Translations under genes and position numbers: made by a program | Notes under the pieces: generated by a model | Told to the model about the DNA's origin: nothing | Databases searched by the model: none | What the model saw: only the letters and a program-made list of their open reading frames with translations | DNA from: Paenibacillus sacheonensis | GTDB taxonomy: Bacteria; Bacillota; Bacilli; Paenibacillales; Paenibacillaceae | NCBI RefSeq assembly: GCF_009909195.1 | Contig: NZ_JAAAMU010000003.1 | Coordinates: forward strand, 248,001 to 312,000 | Direction: 5' to 3' | Length of the DNA: 64,000 nucleotides | Shown: one piece after another, positions 32,401-41,214 of the stretch | Position numbering within the stretch: position 1 is the first letter of the stretch | Layout: each line of letters opens with the position of its first letter

Positions 32401-33312
32401 ATGGTATCGGCAATCAAAGAATCCAAAGGGGACAAGCTCTTCCTCGTCCTCGTCTATCTCTTCTTGACGGCGGCGCTGATCGTCGTGCTTTACCCGCTGA
32501 TCTACATGGTCAGCGCATCGATCAGTACGCCGAAGTACGTGAACTCCGGTGAGATGTGGCTGCTGCCGAAAGGGTTGACGCTGGAAGGCTACAAGCTCGT
32601 GTTCGGGAACGCCAAGATCTGGGTGGGCTACCGCAATACGATCGTCTACACCGCCATCGGAACGCTCATCAACTTGGCGGTGACGCTGCCGGCCGCGTAC
32701 GCGCTCAGCCGGAGCGACTTCGTCGGCCGGAAATTCTTCATGATCGTGATTCTCGTGACGATGTTTTTCAGCGGCGGCCTGGTGCCGACGTATCTGGTCG
32801 TGAAGAATCTCGGCCTGATCAACTCGATGTGGGCGCTGATCCTGCCGGTCTCCGCTTCCGTATGGAACATCATCGTGGCCCGGACGTTCTTCCAGTCCAC
32901 GATCCCGAAGGAGCTGCAAGAAGCGGCGCATATCGACGGCTGTACCAACATGCGGCTGTTCATGCGCATCGTGCTTCCGCTGTCGGCGCCGATCATCGCG
33001 GTCATGGCGCTGTTCTACGGCGTGGGACACTGGAACAGCTACTTTACCGCCCTGATCTATCTCAACCAAGAATCGAAGTTTCCGCTGCAGATGGTGCTTC
33101 GGCAGATCCTGGTGCTCCAGCAGATGGGCGCGGAGACCAACGGCGCGGTGCTGAACGGCGATGCGGCGAGTCTGGCCGCCTCCAAGGCGGAGATCGCCTC
33201 GCTCGTGAAATACGCCGTCATCATCGTGTCTACGCTGCCCATCATCGCGGTTTATCCGTTCCTGCAGCGTTATTTCGTGCAAGGCGTGATGATCGGGTCG
33301 GTGAAAGGCTGA
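32401..33312 (+). CDS. LplC/YtcP-type ABC transporter permease
   Basis: 303 residues, six predicted membrane segments. The EAA loop is IPKELQEAAHIDGCTNMRLF and the ending YFVQGVMIGSVKG is typical. AGGAGG at 32389-32394 precedes the ATG, 16 nt after the LplB-type gene, so the two are co-transcribed and form the channel. Stop 33312 is followed by about 200 bp before the lipoprotein gene, including the hairpin GCGTTCG-TC-CGAACGC at 33339-33354. Confidence 0.93.
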   Translation: MVSAIKESKGDKLFLVLVYLFLTAALIVVLYPLIYMVSASISTPKYVNSGEMWLLPKGLTLEGYKLVFGNAKIWVGYRNTIVYTAIGTLINLAVTLPAAYALSRSDFVGRKFFMIVILVTMFFSGGLVPTYLVVKNLGLINSMWALILPVSASVWNIIVARTFFQSTIPKELQEAAHIDGCTNMRLFMRIVLPLSAPIIAVMALFYGVGHWNSYFTALIYLNQESKFPLQMVLRQILVLQQMGAETNGAVLNGDAASLAASKAEIASLVKYAVIIVSTLPIIAVYPFLQRYFVQGVMIGSVKG

Positions 33313-33510
33313 CGGGCAGGCAGTCGAAAGGCACGCCGAGCGTTCGTCCGAACGCTGGCGCTGCCAGGCATAAGTAACCGAGGATCAGGCCATTCCCTAC
33401 TCGAATGAATCGCTGCATATGGCCCGAGCGGTCATTCTATGAAGGGACTGCCGCAATCTTCGTTTATGATAGATAGCAACAGAATGCGAACAATAAGGAG
33501 GAGCACATGC

Positions 33511-35121
33511 ATGAAAACAGGTAGAAGAGGGTTGAATCTGCTGCTCGCGGGCACTTTGCTGGCCGGCGTGCTGGCCGGCTGCAGCTCGACAGAGAAAGAG
33601 ACGGGCAGCAAGGCGGGCGCCGCCGCGGACAACGTGAACAAGGAAGGCTTTCCCGTGGTCAAGAAGCCGCTGACGCTCTCCATGATGGGGCCGGACGTCG
33701 GCATTCAGAACTGGGACAAGATGCCCCTGTTCGAGGAAATGGAGAAGCTGACGGGCATTCATATGACGTTCCAAAACGCGCCGAAGGACGCCTTCGAAAC
33801 GAAGAAAAGCCTCGTGTTCGTCAGCGGCAATTATCCCGATATTTTCTATGCGGCCGGATTGACCCCGGCGGAACAAATGAATTACGGCGAGCAGGGCATT
33901 CTCGTGCCGCTCGAGGACTTGATCGACAAGTACGCGCCCAACGTCAAGAAGATTCTCGACGAGAACCCGGATATTCGCAAGTCGATTACCGCGCCGGACG
34001 GCCATATCTACGCGCTGCCGGTCATTGAATTCAACCAGCCTTGGTACCGCAATCCGCTGTGGTACAACGGCGAATTCCTGAAGGCGCTCGGAGTGAACAA
34101 GCTGCCGGAAACCACGGAGGAGCTGTACGCGTACTTGAAGCGGGTCAAGAACGAGGATCCGAACAAGAACGGCAAGCCGGACGAAATTCCGCTGTCCTCC
34201 GCTTCCCCGGGCAACAGCCTGCGCGATATCCGGACGTGGCTGCTCGGCGCCTTCGGCATCTACGAGGAAGAGATTTACGTGGACGACAACGAGAAGGTGC
34301 ACTATACGCCGATCGAGGCGGGCTACAAGGAGTACCTGGCCTACCTGAACCGGCTGTGGAACGACAATCTGCTCGACCATGAGAGCTTCTCGCAGACGAG
34401 CGAGCAGCGCGAAGCCAAAGCGCGCAACGATCAGCTCGGCTTGTTCTCGTCCTGGACGGCCTTCCAAATGATGGGCGAAGAGCCGAACACCGACGACCCG
34501 ATGTTCAGCCCGGTGAAGAGCGACTCCGTGGATAAGCCGGCTATCGCCAAGAACAAGGGCATCAACACCGGCGCGTTCGCCATCTCGAATACGAATCCGT
34601 CGCCCGAAGCATCCATACGCTGGATCGACTATTCGTACTCCGTTGAAGGCGCGACCCTGTTCAACAAAGGACCGGAAGGCATTCTGTGGAAATACACGGA
34701 CAAAGCCACGTTCAAGAAGGAATACCTGCCGGTGCCGGGCGGCGGCGACCGCGAGGAATACCGCGGCAAAATCACGCCGAATTACGGCATTCCGGCTCCG
34801 ACGATCAACCTGAAGGAAATCGATAACGGCCTGCTGGGCGACGTGGACGCCTGGATCGCCAACGAGACCAAGACCAAGCTGCTCGACCGCGGCGCGCGCA
34901 TCCCGTTCCCGGTGCTGTTCCTGACGCCGGACGAACAAGCGGAGGTAACGGCCATGACGTCCGACCTGAACACGTATGTGCGTCAGATGGAAGCCAAGTT
35001 CGTCACCGGCGCGGAGCCGATGACCGGCTGGGACGGCTACGTCGGCACGATCAAGAAGATGGGCGGCGAACGGATGGCCGAGATCTACCAAACCGCTTAC
35101 GACCGCTGGAAGTCCAACTAA
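33511..35121 (+). CDS. LplA-type extracellular substrate-binding lipoprotein
   Basis: 536 residues. ATG 33511 is preferred because AAGGAGGAG (33495-33503) lies 7 nt upstream; the longer frame from 33439 would destroy the signal peptide. Lipobox LAGC gives an acylated cysteine near residue 24. The mature domain begins with NKEGFPVVKKPLTLSMMGPD and continues with the family pattern MEKLTGIHMTFQNAPKDAF, typical of LplA/YtcQ-like proteins that bind larger glycans. It serves the permeases at 31422 and 32401. A strong terminator follows at 35143. Confidence 0.93.
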   Translation: MKTGRRGLNLLLAGTLLAGVLAGCSSTEKETGSKAGAAADNVNKEGFPVVKKPLTLSMMGPDVGIQNWDKMPLFEEMEKLTGIHMTFQNAPKDAFETKKSLVFVSGNYPDIFYAAGLTPAEQMNYGEQGILVPLEDLIDKYAPNVKKILDENPDIRKSITAPDGHIYALPVIEFNQPWYRNPLWYNGEFLKALGVNKLPETTEELYAYLKRVKNEDPNKNGKPDEIPLSSASPGNSLRDIRTWLLGAFGIYEEEIYVDDNEKVHYTPIEAGYKEYLAYLNRLWNDNLLDHESFSQTSEQREAKARNDQLGLFSSWTAFQMMGEEPNTDDPMFSPVKSDSVDKPAIAKNKGINTGAFAISNTNPSPEASIRWIDYSYSVEGATLFNKGPEGILWKYTDKATFKKEYLPVPGGGDREEYRGKITPNYGIPAPTINLKEIDNGLLGDVDAWIANETKTKLLDRGARIPFPVLFLTPDEQAEVTAMTSDLNTYVRQMEAKFVTGAEPMTGWDGYVGTIKKMGGERMAEIYQTAYDRWKSN

Positions 35122-35142
35122 CGGCGGATGCATTCATCGCCC

Positions 35143-35180
35143 GAAAACTCTCCGAGGGCTCATGCTGCCGGAGAGTTTTT
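35143..35180 (+). terminator. Terminator between lipoprotein and GH130 genes
   Basis: AAAACTCTCCG and CGGAGAGTTTT form a perfect 11-bp stem, followed by T and C. It sits inside the probable operon, 22 nt after the lipoprotein stop and 60 nt before the GH130 start. Confidence 0.8.
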
Positions 35181-35239
35181 CTTTCCGCGGATCCAACCGC
35201 GAACGTACCACCATACGACTGCACAGGAGGAATATTGTC

Positions 35240-36259
35240 ATGAACATCACCAGACATCCCGCCAACCCGATCGTGGTTCCCGGCGGATTCGAATGGCGGA
35301 AGGCGACGGTCTTCAATCCGGCCGTCATCCTGGACGGGGATAAGTTTTATATGATCGAGCGTACCGCCGGCTCGCTGACCCCGTGCAAAAACTATCTCGG
35401 CCTGCTGGAGAGCGAGGACGGGGTGCATTTCACGCACGTGAAAGACGAACCGATCCTGACGCCGGACGAGCTGGGCTTCCCGTACGGCAGCGTGCAGGAT
35501 CCGCGCGTCGTCAAGATCGACGGCACGTTCTACATGAACTACGCGCTGCGGCCGTGCGCGATGAATTACTATCCGACGAACACCGGCGTTCCGGAGCGCT
35601 CGTTCCCGAAGTATCCGGACGGCTGGGGCGAGCAGGAAGGCCACTGGCTGACCCGCTCGTCCATCGTCAAGTCGGACAACCTCGTCGACTGGGCGTTCGT
35701 CGCGGATACGACCGAGCTGGATATCAACGACCGCGACAATATCTTGTTCCCGGAGAAGATTAACGGTAAATATGCCCTGCTGCGGCGTCCGGAAGAATAT
35801 ATCGGCGAAGCGTACGGCACGGAGAAAGCGGCCATGTGGATTACGTATTCCGACGATTTGATCAACTGGGAGCAGCCGAAGCTGCTGGCCAAAGCCGAGA
35901 ACATGGCTTGGGAGTCCCGCAAGATCGGCGGTTCGACGCCGCCGATCAAGACGGACAAGGGCTGGCTCGTGCTCTACCACGGCGTCGACGACGAGATCGT
36001 CTACCGGGTCGGAGCGCTGCTGCTCGATCTCGACGACCCGGAGAAGATCATCGCCCGGACGCACGACTTCATCATGGAGCCGGAGACGTATTACGAGAAG
36101 TTCGGCTACCAGATTCCGAACGTCATCTTCCCGACGGGCAACGTCGTCAAGGACGGCCTGCTGTATATCTATTACGGCGTGACGGATACGGCCATCGCGC
36201 TCGCGACGGTCCCGCTGGACGAGCTGGTGGCGCATATACTGAGCGGGCCGAAGTCTTAG
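35240..36259 (+). CDS. GH130-family glycoside phosphorylase
   Basis: Cytosolic five-bladed beta-propeller enzyme, 339 residues. GSVQDPRVVKIDGTFYMNY contains the conserved proton-donor aspartate, ESRKIGGSTPPIKTDKGWLV the phosphate-binding region, and the C-terminal GVTDTAIALATVPLDEL is the usual closing blade. GH130 enzymes phosphorolyse beta-mannosidic bonds (mannosyl-glucose, mannobiose, mannosyl-GlcNAc), giving mannose-1-phosphate. ATG 35240 has AGGAGG 9 nt upstream. Its link with the LplABC importer suggests beta-mannoside import followed by phosphorolysis; an exact linkage cannot be assigned. Confidence 0.88.
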   Translation: MNITRHPANPIVVPGGFEWRKATVFNPAVILDGDKFYMIERTAGSLTPCKNYLGLLESEDGVHFTHVKDEPILTPDELGFPYGSVQDPRVVKIDGTFYMNYALRPCAMNYYPTNTGVPERSFPKYPDGWGEQEGHWLTRSSIVKSDNLVDWAFVADTTELDINDRDNILFPEKINGKYALLRRPEEYIGEAYGTEKAAMWITYSDDLINWEQPKLLAKAENMAWESRKIGGSTPPIKTDKGWLVLYHGVDDEIVYRVGALLLDLDDPEKIIARTHDFIMEPETYYEKFGYQIPNVIFPTGNVVKDGLLYIYYGVTDTAIALATVPLDELVAHILSGPKS

Positions 36260-36281
36260 GAGACCCTGCGGGTTGGAAGAA

Positions 36282-36324
36282 ACAGGAGCTGTCCCGGACG
36301 TCGAAGGACGGGGACAGCTCCTGT
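36282..36324. terminator. Bidirectional terminator between GH130 and AraC genes
   Basis: ACAGGAGCTGTCCC (36282-36295) and GGGACAGCTCCTGT (36311-36324) form a perfect 14-bp stem between convergent genes. Confidence 0.75.
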
Positions 36325-36353
36325 GGTTTGACGGAAGCGGAGGTGAAGGTGAA

Positions 36354-38690
36354 TTAATTCGCTTCGAAGATCGGGACGCCCGCGCCGTGCAGCTTGCGGT
36401 ATTGGCCGGGGGTATGGCCGGTTTCCTTCTTGAATTTGCGGATGAAGTTCGGCGCGTCCAGGTAGCCGACGCGCTCGATGATGTCCTTGAGCGGCGCGCT
36501 CGTATGAAGGAGCTGGCGAATCACTTCCCGGAGACGGCATTGCCAGATATACTCCGTGAAATTGCAGCCGATCTTCTCTTTGAAGCTGCGGCTGAGGTAT
36601 GACGTGGAGGTATCGTACTTGAGGGCGATATGCTCCAGGCTGAGCGTATAATCGGCGTAATTCTGTTCGACGTAGGCGACGATCTCGTCCATAAGCGACG
36701 GCTGGACCGTCTCGCTCTGGCGCGAGGCCGCATGGCAGATGCGCTTCGCGAGCGAGCAAAGCTTGCTCTCCAGTCCCTCCAGCGTCTCGAAGGCATGCAG
36801 CGACGAGATATCGGCTCGCGCCTCGTCCATGCCGAGCTCGGCGGCGGTTCGCAGCAGGGAATTGAGCACGTCGAAGCATTGGCATCGCAGCAAGCCGGCG
36901 GGCAGCGTTTCGGTCTTGAGCTTCGCCATCATGCTCGCGATCAGCTGGAGCGCCGTGGCTTCGTTGCCCTGCTTGAGGCTCTGCTCCAGCTTGAGCAGCC
37001 ATTTCTTGGGGATCCAGGAGCTCTCGCCGGTTTCCGACGGGGTCGCCGGCTCCGTCAGCTCCTCGAAGTAAGCGATCCGGCCGCTGAGCGTCAGCATCCG
37101 CTGTTCCAGCGCCGAGGCCGCTTCGAGGAAGGATTGGTTCAGCCCGGACAAGTCGTCGTACAAGGTGCCGACGCCTAGGTTAGGCCGATTGGGCAGCCGT
37201 TCCGCCAGCAGCTCGTCGAGCTCGCCGACGACCAGAGCCGCGCGGTTCGCCTCGTCATTGCCGTCCGCCTGCAGCAGCGTTACCATGAGCGCGAGCTGAT
37301 GGGTGACGGACAGCTCGACGCCGTCGATCTGAGCCTGCAGCCCGGGGAGCTCCAGCCGGCTCAGCCACGCGCGCAGCGCCTGCTGGTCCTCCCACGTCTG
37401 CTCGCCGCGGCGCTGCTCGTCCAAGCTGAGGATGATCGCGAAGCAGGCGGCCCGCTCCGGCAGCTCCAGACCGGATTGGACGATCATGCGCTCGATCTCG
37501 GGATCGTCCGGCTTGCCGTGCTTGAACAGCAGCATGAGGCATTGGTTGCGCACGAACGGCTCCTGCATGTCGATGCGGGCGTGGTAGTCGTGGATCGTCT
37601 GCTTGATCCAGTCCCACTCGTTGCGGATCTTCGGCGTTTCCTTGGCGCCGCCCTGAAGCGAGGCGAATTCCAGCAGGTCGCGGATCGGGTGGTACTGCCT
37701 TCTGGCGAGCATCATCGCCGCGGCAATGCCCGTCAACGCCGTGAAGACGAAGACGAGCAGGATGATCGTTCGGATCTGGCCGACCTGTTCGAAGAACTGA
37801 TAGCTGGGGATGGCCGTGGCATACGTCCAGCCGTTGACCTTGGACTTGACCGAGACGACCGAATAGCGTTCGCCGTCCAGCTTCAAGCCGTGAATGCCCG
37901 GCTCGAGCGCACTCAGCGACGTCAGGTCTTGTCCGCGCAGCGCTTCGCCGCGGTAATTGGAGGTCAGCACTTCGCCCGTTCCCGAGAAGATGTAGCTGCT
38001 TCCGGAGAAGTCGTTCAGGATGGCGTTCATGACGCCGGTAAGCCGGTCTTCTTTGATCAAATAGAGCACGGTGCCGTACGGGTAAGGATCGTTCGTCTTG
38101 ATCGGGACGAGCATCGCCAGCATGCCTTCGCTGCGCGAGCCCATGGTGACGTTCTCGGCCGGCCGCACGGTGTTGAACGCCGTACCGTTGAGCGCCTGCT
38201 TGACCTCCTGCGGCTGCCAGCGATCGAACCGGAACAGCTTGTCGAAGACGAGGTCGAGATCGGTCATCCCTAGATTGGAGTAGATCCGATCGTCGCCGCG
38301 GTAGTAGAGAAACAGTTCGTCCAATATGGAGTTGTTGGTCTTGTACCGAGCTAAGGAGGCGATGGCGCCGCGGCTGTAATAGGGATGCGAGACCATGAAT
38401 TTGGTGAGATTCTCGTCGAAGGAGATGTTGCTGGCGGTCTCCAGCAGGTTGGTCATCTGCGTGTCGATGGATTGTCTCACCTGGTTCAGCTGGTTGACGT
38501 TGGACTGCTCGATCTCGGCGCGCAGATTGGCCGTCGCGTTATGGTAGATGACGAAGGTGACGCCCGAAAGCGGAACCAGAAAAATGAGAATGTAAGATAA
38601 GGTGTAGGTGACGAGAAGCCTCGACTTGAAGCGGCTCCAACTGAAGCGGATGCTCGATGTCAGGCTGGACGGCGTTATGGATAATTTCAC
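36354..38690 (-). CDS. Membrane-anchored AraC-family regulator
   Basis: 778 residues. A first membrane segment near 25-45 (LLVTYTLSYILIFLVPLSG), an extracellular Cache-type domain and a second segment near 275-300 (TIILLVFVFTALTGIAAAMM) precede a long linker and the C-terminal AraC HTH (YDTSTSYLSRSFKEKIGCNF and VGYLDAPNFIRKFKKETG). This architecture senses extracellular ligand and binds DNA directly, without a phosphorelay. GTG 38690 is chosen because CAGGAGGTC ends 5 nt upstream. Convergent to the GH130 gene, it probably controls the 31422-36259 importer. Confidence 0.88.
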   Translation of the reverse strand: MKLSITPSSLTSSIRFSWSRFKSRLLVTYTLSYILIFLVPLSGVTFVIYHNATANLRAEIEQSNVNQLNQVRQSIDTQMTNLLETASNISFDENLTKFMVSHPYYSRGAIASLARYKTNNSILDELFLYYRGDDRIYSNLGMTDLDLVFDKLFRFDRWQPQEVKQALNGTAFNTVRPAENVTMGSRSEGMLAMLVPIKTNDPYPYGTVLYLIKEDRLTGVMNAILNDFSGSSYIFSGTGEVLTSNYRGEALRGQDLTSLSALEPGIHGLKLDGERYSVVSVKSKVNGWTYATAIPSYQFFEQVGQIRTIILLVFVFTALTGIAAAMMLARRQYHPIRDLLEFASLQGGAKETPKIRNEWDWIKQTIHDYHARIDMQEPFVRNQCLMLLFKHGKPDDPEIERMIVQSGLELPERAACFAIILSLDEQRRGEQTWEDQQALRAWLSRLELPGLQAQIDGVELSVTHQLALMVTLLQADGNDEANRAALVVGELDELLAERLPNRPNLGVGTLYDDLSGLNQSFLEAASALEQRMLTLSGRIAYFEELTEPATPSETGESSWIPKKWLLKLEQSLKQGNEATALQLIASMMAKLKTETLPAGLLRCQCFDVLNSLLRTAAELGMDEARADISSLHAFETLEGLESKLCSLAKRICHAASRQSETVQPSLMDEIVAYVEQNYADYTLSLEHIALKYDTSTSYLSRSFKEKIGCNFTEYIWQCRLREVIRQLLHTSAPLKDIIERVGYLDAPNFIRKFKKETGHTPGQYRKLHGAGVPIFEAN

Positions 38691-39038
38691 GAGGACCTCC
38701 TGGAAATAAGATTGCCGGGCGTATGAGTTGGGCAGATCAATTCGGCGATCTAATTTGGCGTGTCGAAGCATCGCGCTTTCGATATCGCAATCTGCCTGTG
38801 CAAGGCGAGATGCCTTATAACGCCGGCAAGTATGCGCTTTCTTAAACCGTTCTTTGCCCCCCGCGGGGGAAGGATGAAGGATAGACCCTATTGTCCTAAG
38901 CGAATGTCTAACGAATGTGTTGATGTTTAAACATTATAACGTTATGTTCATTTAATTGCTAGGATGTGCTAAGCTAATGAACAAATAGAAGACAACGTCT
39001 AGGCGCGCTGTCACGCGAAGAAAGGACGCATCCAGAGC
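38691..39038. other. Divergent regulatory region
   Basis: 348 bp between the AraC gene and the dga-like operon. The right half (38880-39000) is AT-rich and carries two adjacent palindromes at 38923-38945; nothing coding was recognised. Confidence 0.55.
38923..38945. promoter_or_regulatory. Tandem palindromes before the dga-like operon
   Basis: ATGTTTAAACAT (38923-38934) and ATAACGTTAT (38936-38945) are both perfect palindromes one base apart, about 95 bp before the first gene of the operon. They are candidate operators for the GntR regulator encoded at the operon end. Confidence 0.45.
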
Positions 39039-40127
39039 ATGGGAATCGTACTGCGCAAGATGAAACGGATGGACGGACAAGAAGCCGATATCGTGATCGA
39101 GGGCGGCCGGATCGCCGCGATCGTCCCTTCGGGAACGGGGGAAGGCGAGGTCGTCGCCGAAGGCGGCTGCGTATCGGACGGCTGGATCGACATGCACGTG
39201 CACGCCTTCCGCGAGTTCAAGCCTTACGGGGACGCGATCGACGAGATCGGCGTCAAGCAGGGCGTCACGACGATCGTGGACGCCGGCAGCTGCGGCGCGG
39301 ACCGGATCGGAGAGCTGCGGGAGGCGGGAAGCCGCGCGGCCACCAGACTGCTGGCTTTCCTGAACGTCTCGCGCATCGGCCTCGAGCGCGTCGACGAGTT
39401 GTCGAATCCGGCATGGCTCGACGAGAACGCCATTAACGAGGCGGTGCGGGCCTATCCGGAATTCATCGTCGGGCTGAAGGCGAGGATCAGCCGCAGCGTC
39501 GTGAAGGAGCAGGGCATCGAGCCGCTCCGGCGCGCGCGCCGGTTCTCCGAAGCGACGGGCTTGTCCCTCATGGTCCATGTCGGGTCGGGACCGCCTGCGA
39601 TCGGCGAGGTCATCGCGCTTCTGGCGCCGGGCGACATCGTGACCCATTATTTGAACGGCAAGGCCAACAATCTCTTCGATAATCAAGGGAGGCCGCTGCC
39701 CGCGCTGCTGGACGCGATCGACCGCGGCGTGCATCTGGACGTCGGGCACGGAACGGCCAGCTTCTCGTTCCGCGTGGCGGAGCAGGCTCGCGCGGCCGGG
39801 CTGCCGCTGCACACCATCAGCACGGATATCTACGAGAGCAACCGCATCGGCGGGCCGGTCTACAGCTTGGCCGACGTGATGAGCAAGTTTCTCTATCTCG
39901 GCTACAGCCTCCGGGAGGTCGTAGACGCGGTGACGGTCAACGCTGCGCAATGGCTCGGACGGCCGGAGCTCTGCGGGCTGAAGGTCGGCGGAACGGCCGA
40001 TCTGACGCTGTTCGACGTCGTGAAGGGGAGCAGGACATTGGTGGATTCCGAAGGGGCTTCGCGTACGGCGGACACCTACATACAAGTCAAGGGAGCGGTT
40101 ATCGATGGATCATACTTTGCATGCTAA
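39039..40127 (+). CDS. Amidohydrolase/deacetylase-family metallohydrolase (EF0837-like)
   Basis: 362 residues of the amidohydrolase superfamily. H-x-H lies in GWIDMHVHAFREF (about residues 53-55), the carboxylated-lysine position in EFIVGLKARISRSV and a later histidine in LSLMVHVGSGPP, with the aspartate near HTISTDIYESN. This subgroup typically sits directly before DgaE- and DgaF-like genes, as here. It probably deacetylates or opens an acylated amino-sugar acid before the ammonia-lyase step. The next gene starts inside its last 23 nt, indicating coupling. A role as deacetylase is family inference. Confidence 0.8.
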   Translation: MGIVLRKMKRMDGQEADIVIEGGRIAAIVPSGTGEGEVVAEGGCVSDGWIDMHVHAFREFKPYGDAIDEIGVKQGVTTIVDAGSCGADRIGELREAGSRAATRLLAFLNVSRIGLERVDELSNPAWLDENAINEAVRAYPEFIVGLKARISRSVVKEQGIEPLRRARRFSEATGLSLMVHVGSGPPAIGEVIALLAPGDIVTHYLNGKANNLFDNQGRPLPALLDAIDRGVHLDVGHGTASFSFRVAEQARAAGLPLHTISTDIYESNRIGGPVYSLADVMSKFLYLGYSLREVVDAVTVNAAQWLGRPELCGLKVGGTADLTLFDVVKGSRTLVDSEGASRTADTYIQVKGAVIDGSYFAC

Positions 40128-41211
40128 ATACGGATTGAAACGCGTCGTCAACGCCAGCGGCCGGATGAGCATCCTCGGCGTATCGGCACCGACGGACGGC
40201 GTCATGAACGCGGTCAAGACGGGCGGCCAGAGCTACGTGGAGATGGCCGATCTGGTGGACAAGTCCGGCGCTTACGCGGCCGGGCTGCTGCATGCCGAAG
40301 ACGCGGTCATCGTCAATTCCGCCTCCAGCGGTATCGCCATGACCGTGGCGGCCGTCGTCACGCGCGGCGACAAGCGGGCGAGCCTGAAGCTTCACCAAGA
40401 ACTGCCCGAGCATAACGAGATTATTCTGTTCAAGGGTCATAACGTCCAATACGGCGCTCCGGTGGAGACGATGGTCGCGCTCGGCGGAGGCAAGCTCGTC
40501 GAGGTCGGCTACGCCAACGAAGGCCGCAAGGAACATCTGGAGATGGCGATCAACGCGCGCACGGCGGCGATCCTGTTCGTGCAGTCGCATCACTGCGTCC
40601 AGAAGAACATGATCAAGGTCGAGGATGCCTGGGAAGTGGCGCAGCGATGCGGCGTGCCCCTCATTGTCGATGCCGCGGCCGAAGAGGATTTGCGCAAATA
40701 CGCGACCTGCTCGGACCTGGCCATCTTCAGCGGATCCAAGGCGATCGAAGGCCCGACCTCCGGCATTGTCGCGGGCAAAGCCGCTTATGTCGGCTGGGTG
40801 AAGACGCAGCTGCACGGCATCGGCCGCGGCATGAAGGTCGGCAAGGAGTCGATCTTCGGACTGCTGCAGGCGCTGGACGAGTATTTCGTCAAGGAAGACA
40901 AGAGCGCGGAAGAGCGCGCGGCTCTGGCGGCCCTCGACGTGCTGGGCGAGCTTCCCGGCGTGAGCGTCGGCATCGTCCAGGACGAGGCGGGACGAGCCAT
41001 CTTCCGCGGACGCATCCAGATCGACGAAGCGAAGGCGGGCCTGTCCGCGCGGACGGTCAACGACGGGCTTCGCGGCGGCGGCATCGCGGTCTATACGCGG
41101 GACTACGGCTTGGCGCAGGGGTATTTCGATCTCGATCCGCGTTCGCTTCAAGGCGACGATCTGCAAGTCATCATCGCGCGCATCCAGGAGATTATCGGGG
41201 GGAGACACTAA
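40105..41211 (+). CDS. dgaE: DgaE-like PLP-dependent ammonia lyase (SelA-like fold)
   Basis: 368 residues. The PLP lysine is in LAIFSGSKAIEGPTSGIVAG, and the N-terminus KYGLKRVVNASGRMSILGVS is the SelA/DgaE-like opening. DgaE turns D-glucosaminate-6-phosphate into 2-keto-3-deoxygluconate-6-phosphate with release of ammonia. It overlaps the amidohydrolase gene by 23 nt and is 3 nt from the aldolase gene. Because the operon has a sugar kinase instead of a PTS, the substrate here may be the unphosphorylated amino-sugar acid or a relative. Confidence 0.85.
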   Translation: MDHTLHAKYGLKRVVNASGRMSILGVSAPTDGVMNAVKTGGQSYVEMADLVDKSGAYAAGLLHAEDAVIVNSASSGIAMTVAAVVTRGDKRASLKLHQELPEHNEIILFKGHNVQYGAPVETMVALGGGKLVEVGYANEGRKEHLEMAINARTAAILFVQSHHCVQKNMIKVEDAWEVAQRCGVPLIVDAAAEEDLRKYATCSDLAIFSGSKAIEGPTSGIVAGKAAYVGWVKTQLHGIGRGMKVGKESIFGLLQALDEYFVKEDKSAEERAALAALDVLGELPGVSVGIVQDEAGRAIFRGRIQIDEAKAGLSARTVNDGLRGGGIAVYTRDYGLAQGYFDLDPRSLQGDDLQVIIARIQEIIGGRH

Positions 41212-41214
41212 CGC

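Noticed and set aside
33397-35133. 578-codon minus-strand frame across the LplA-type lipoprotein gene
   Set aside because: Shadow of the real gene; the plus strand has a signal peptide, lipobox and ribosome site.
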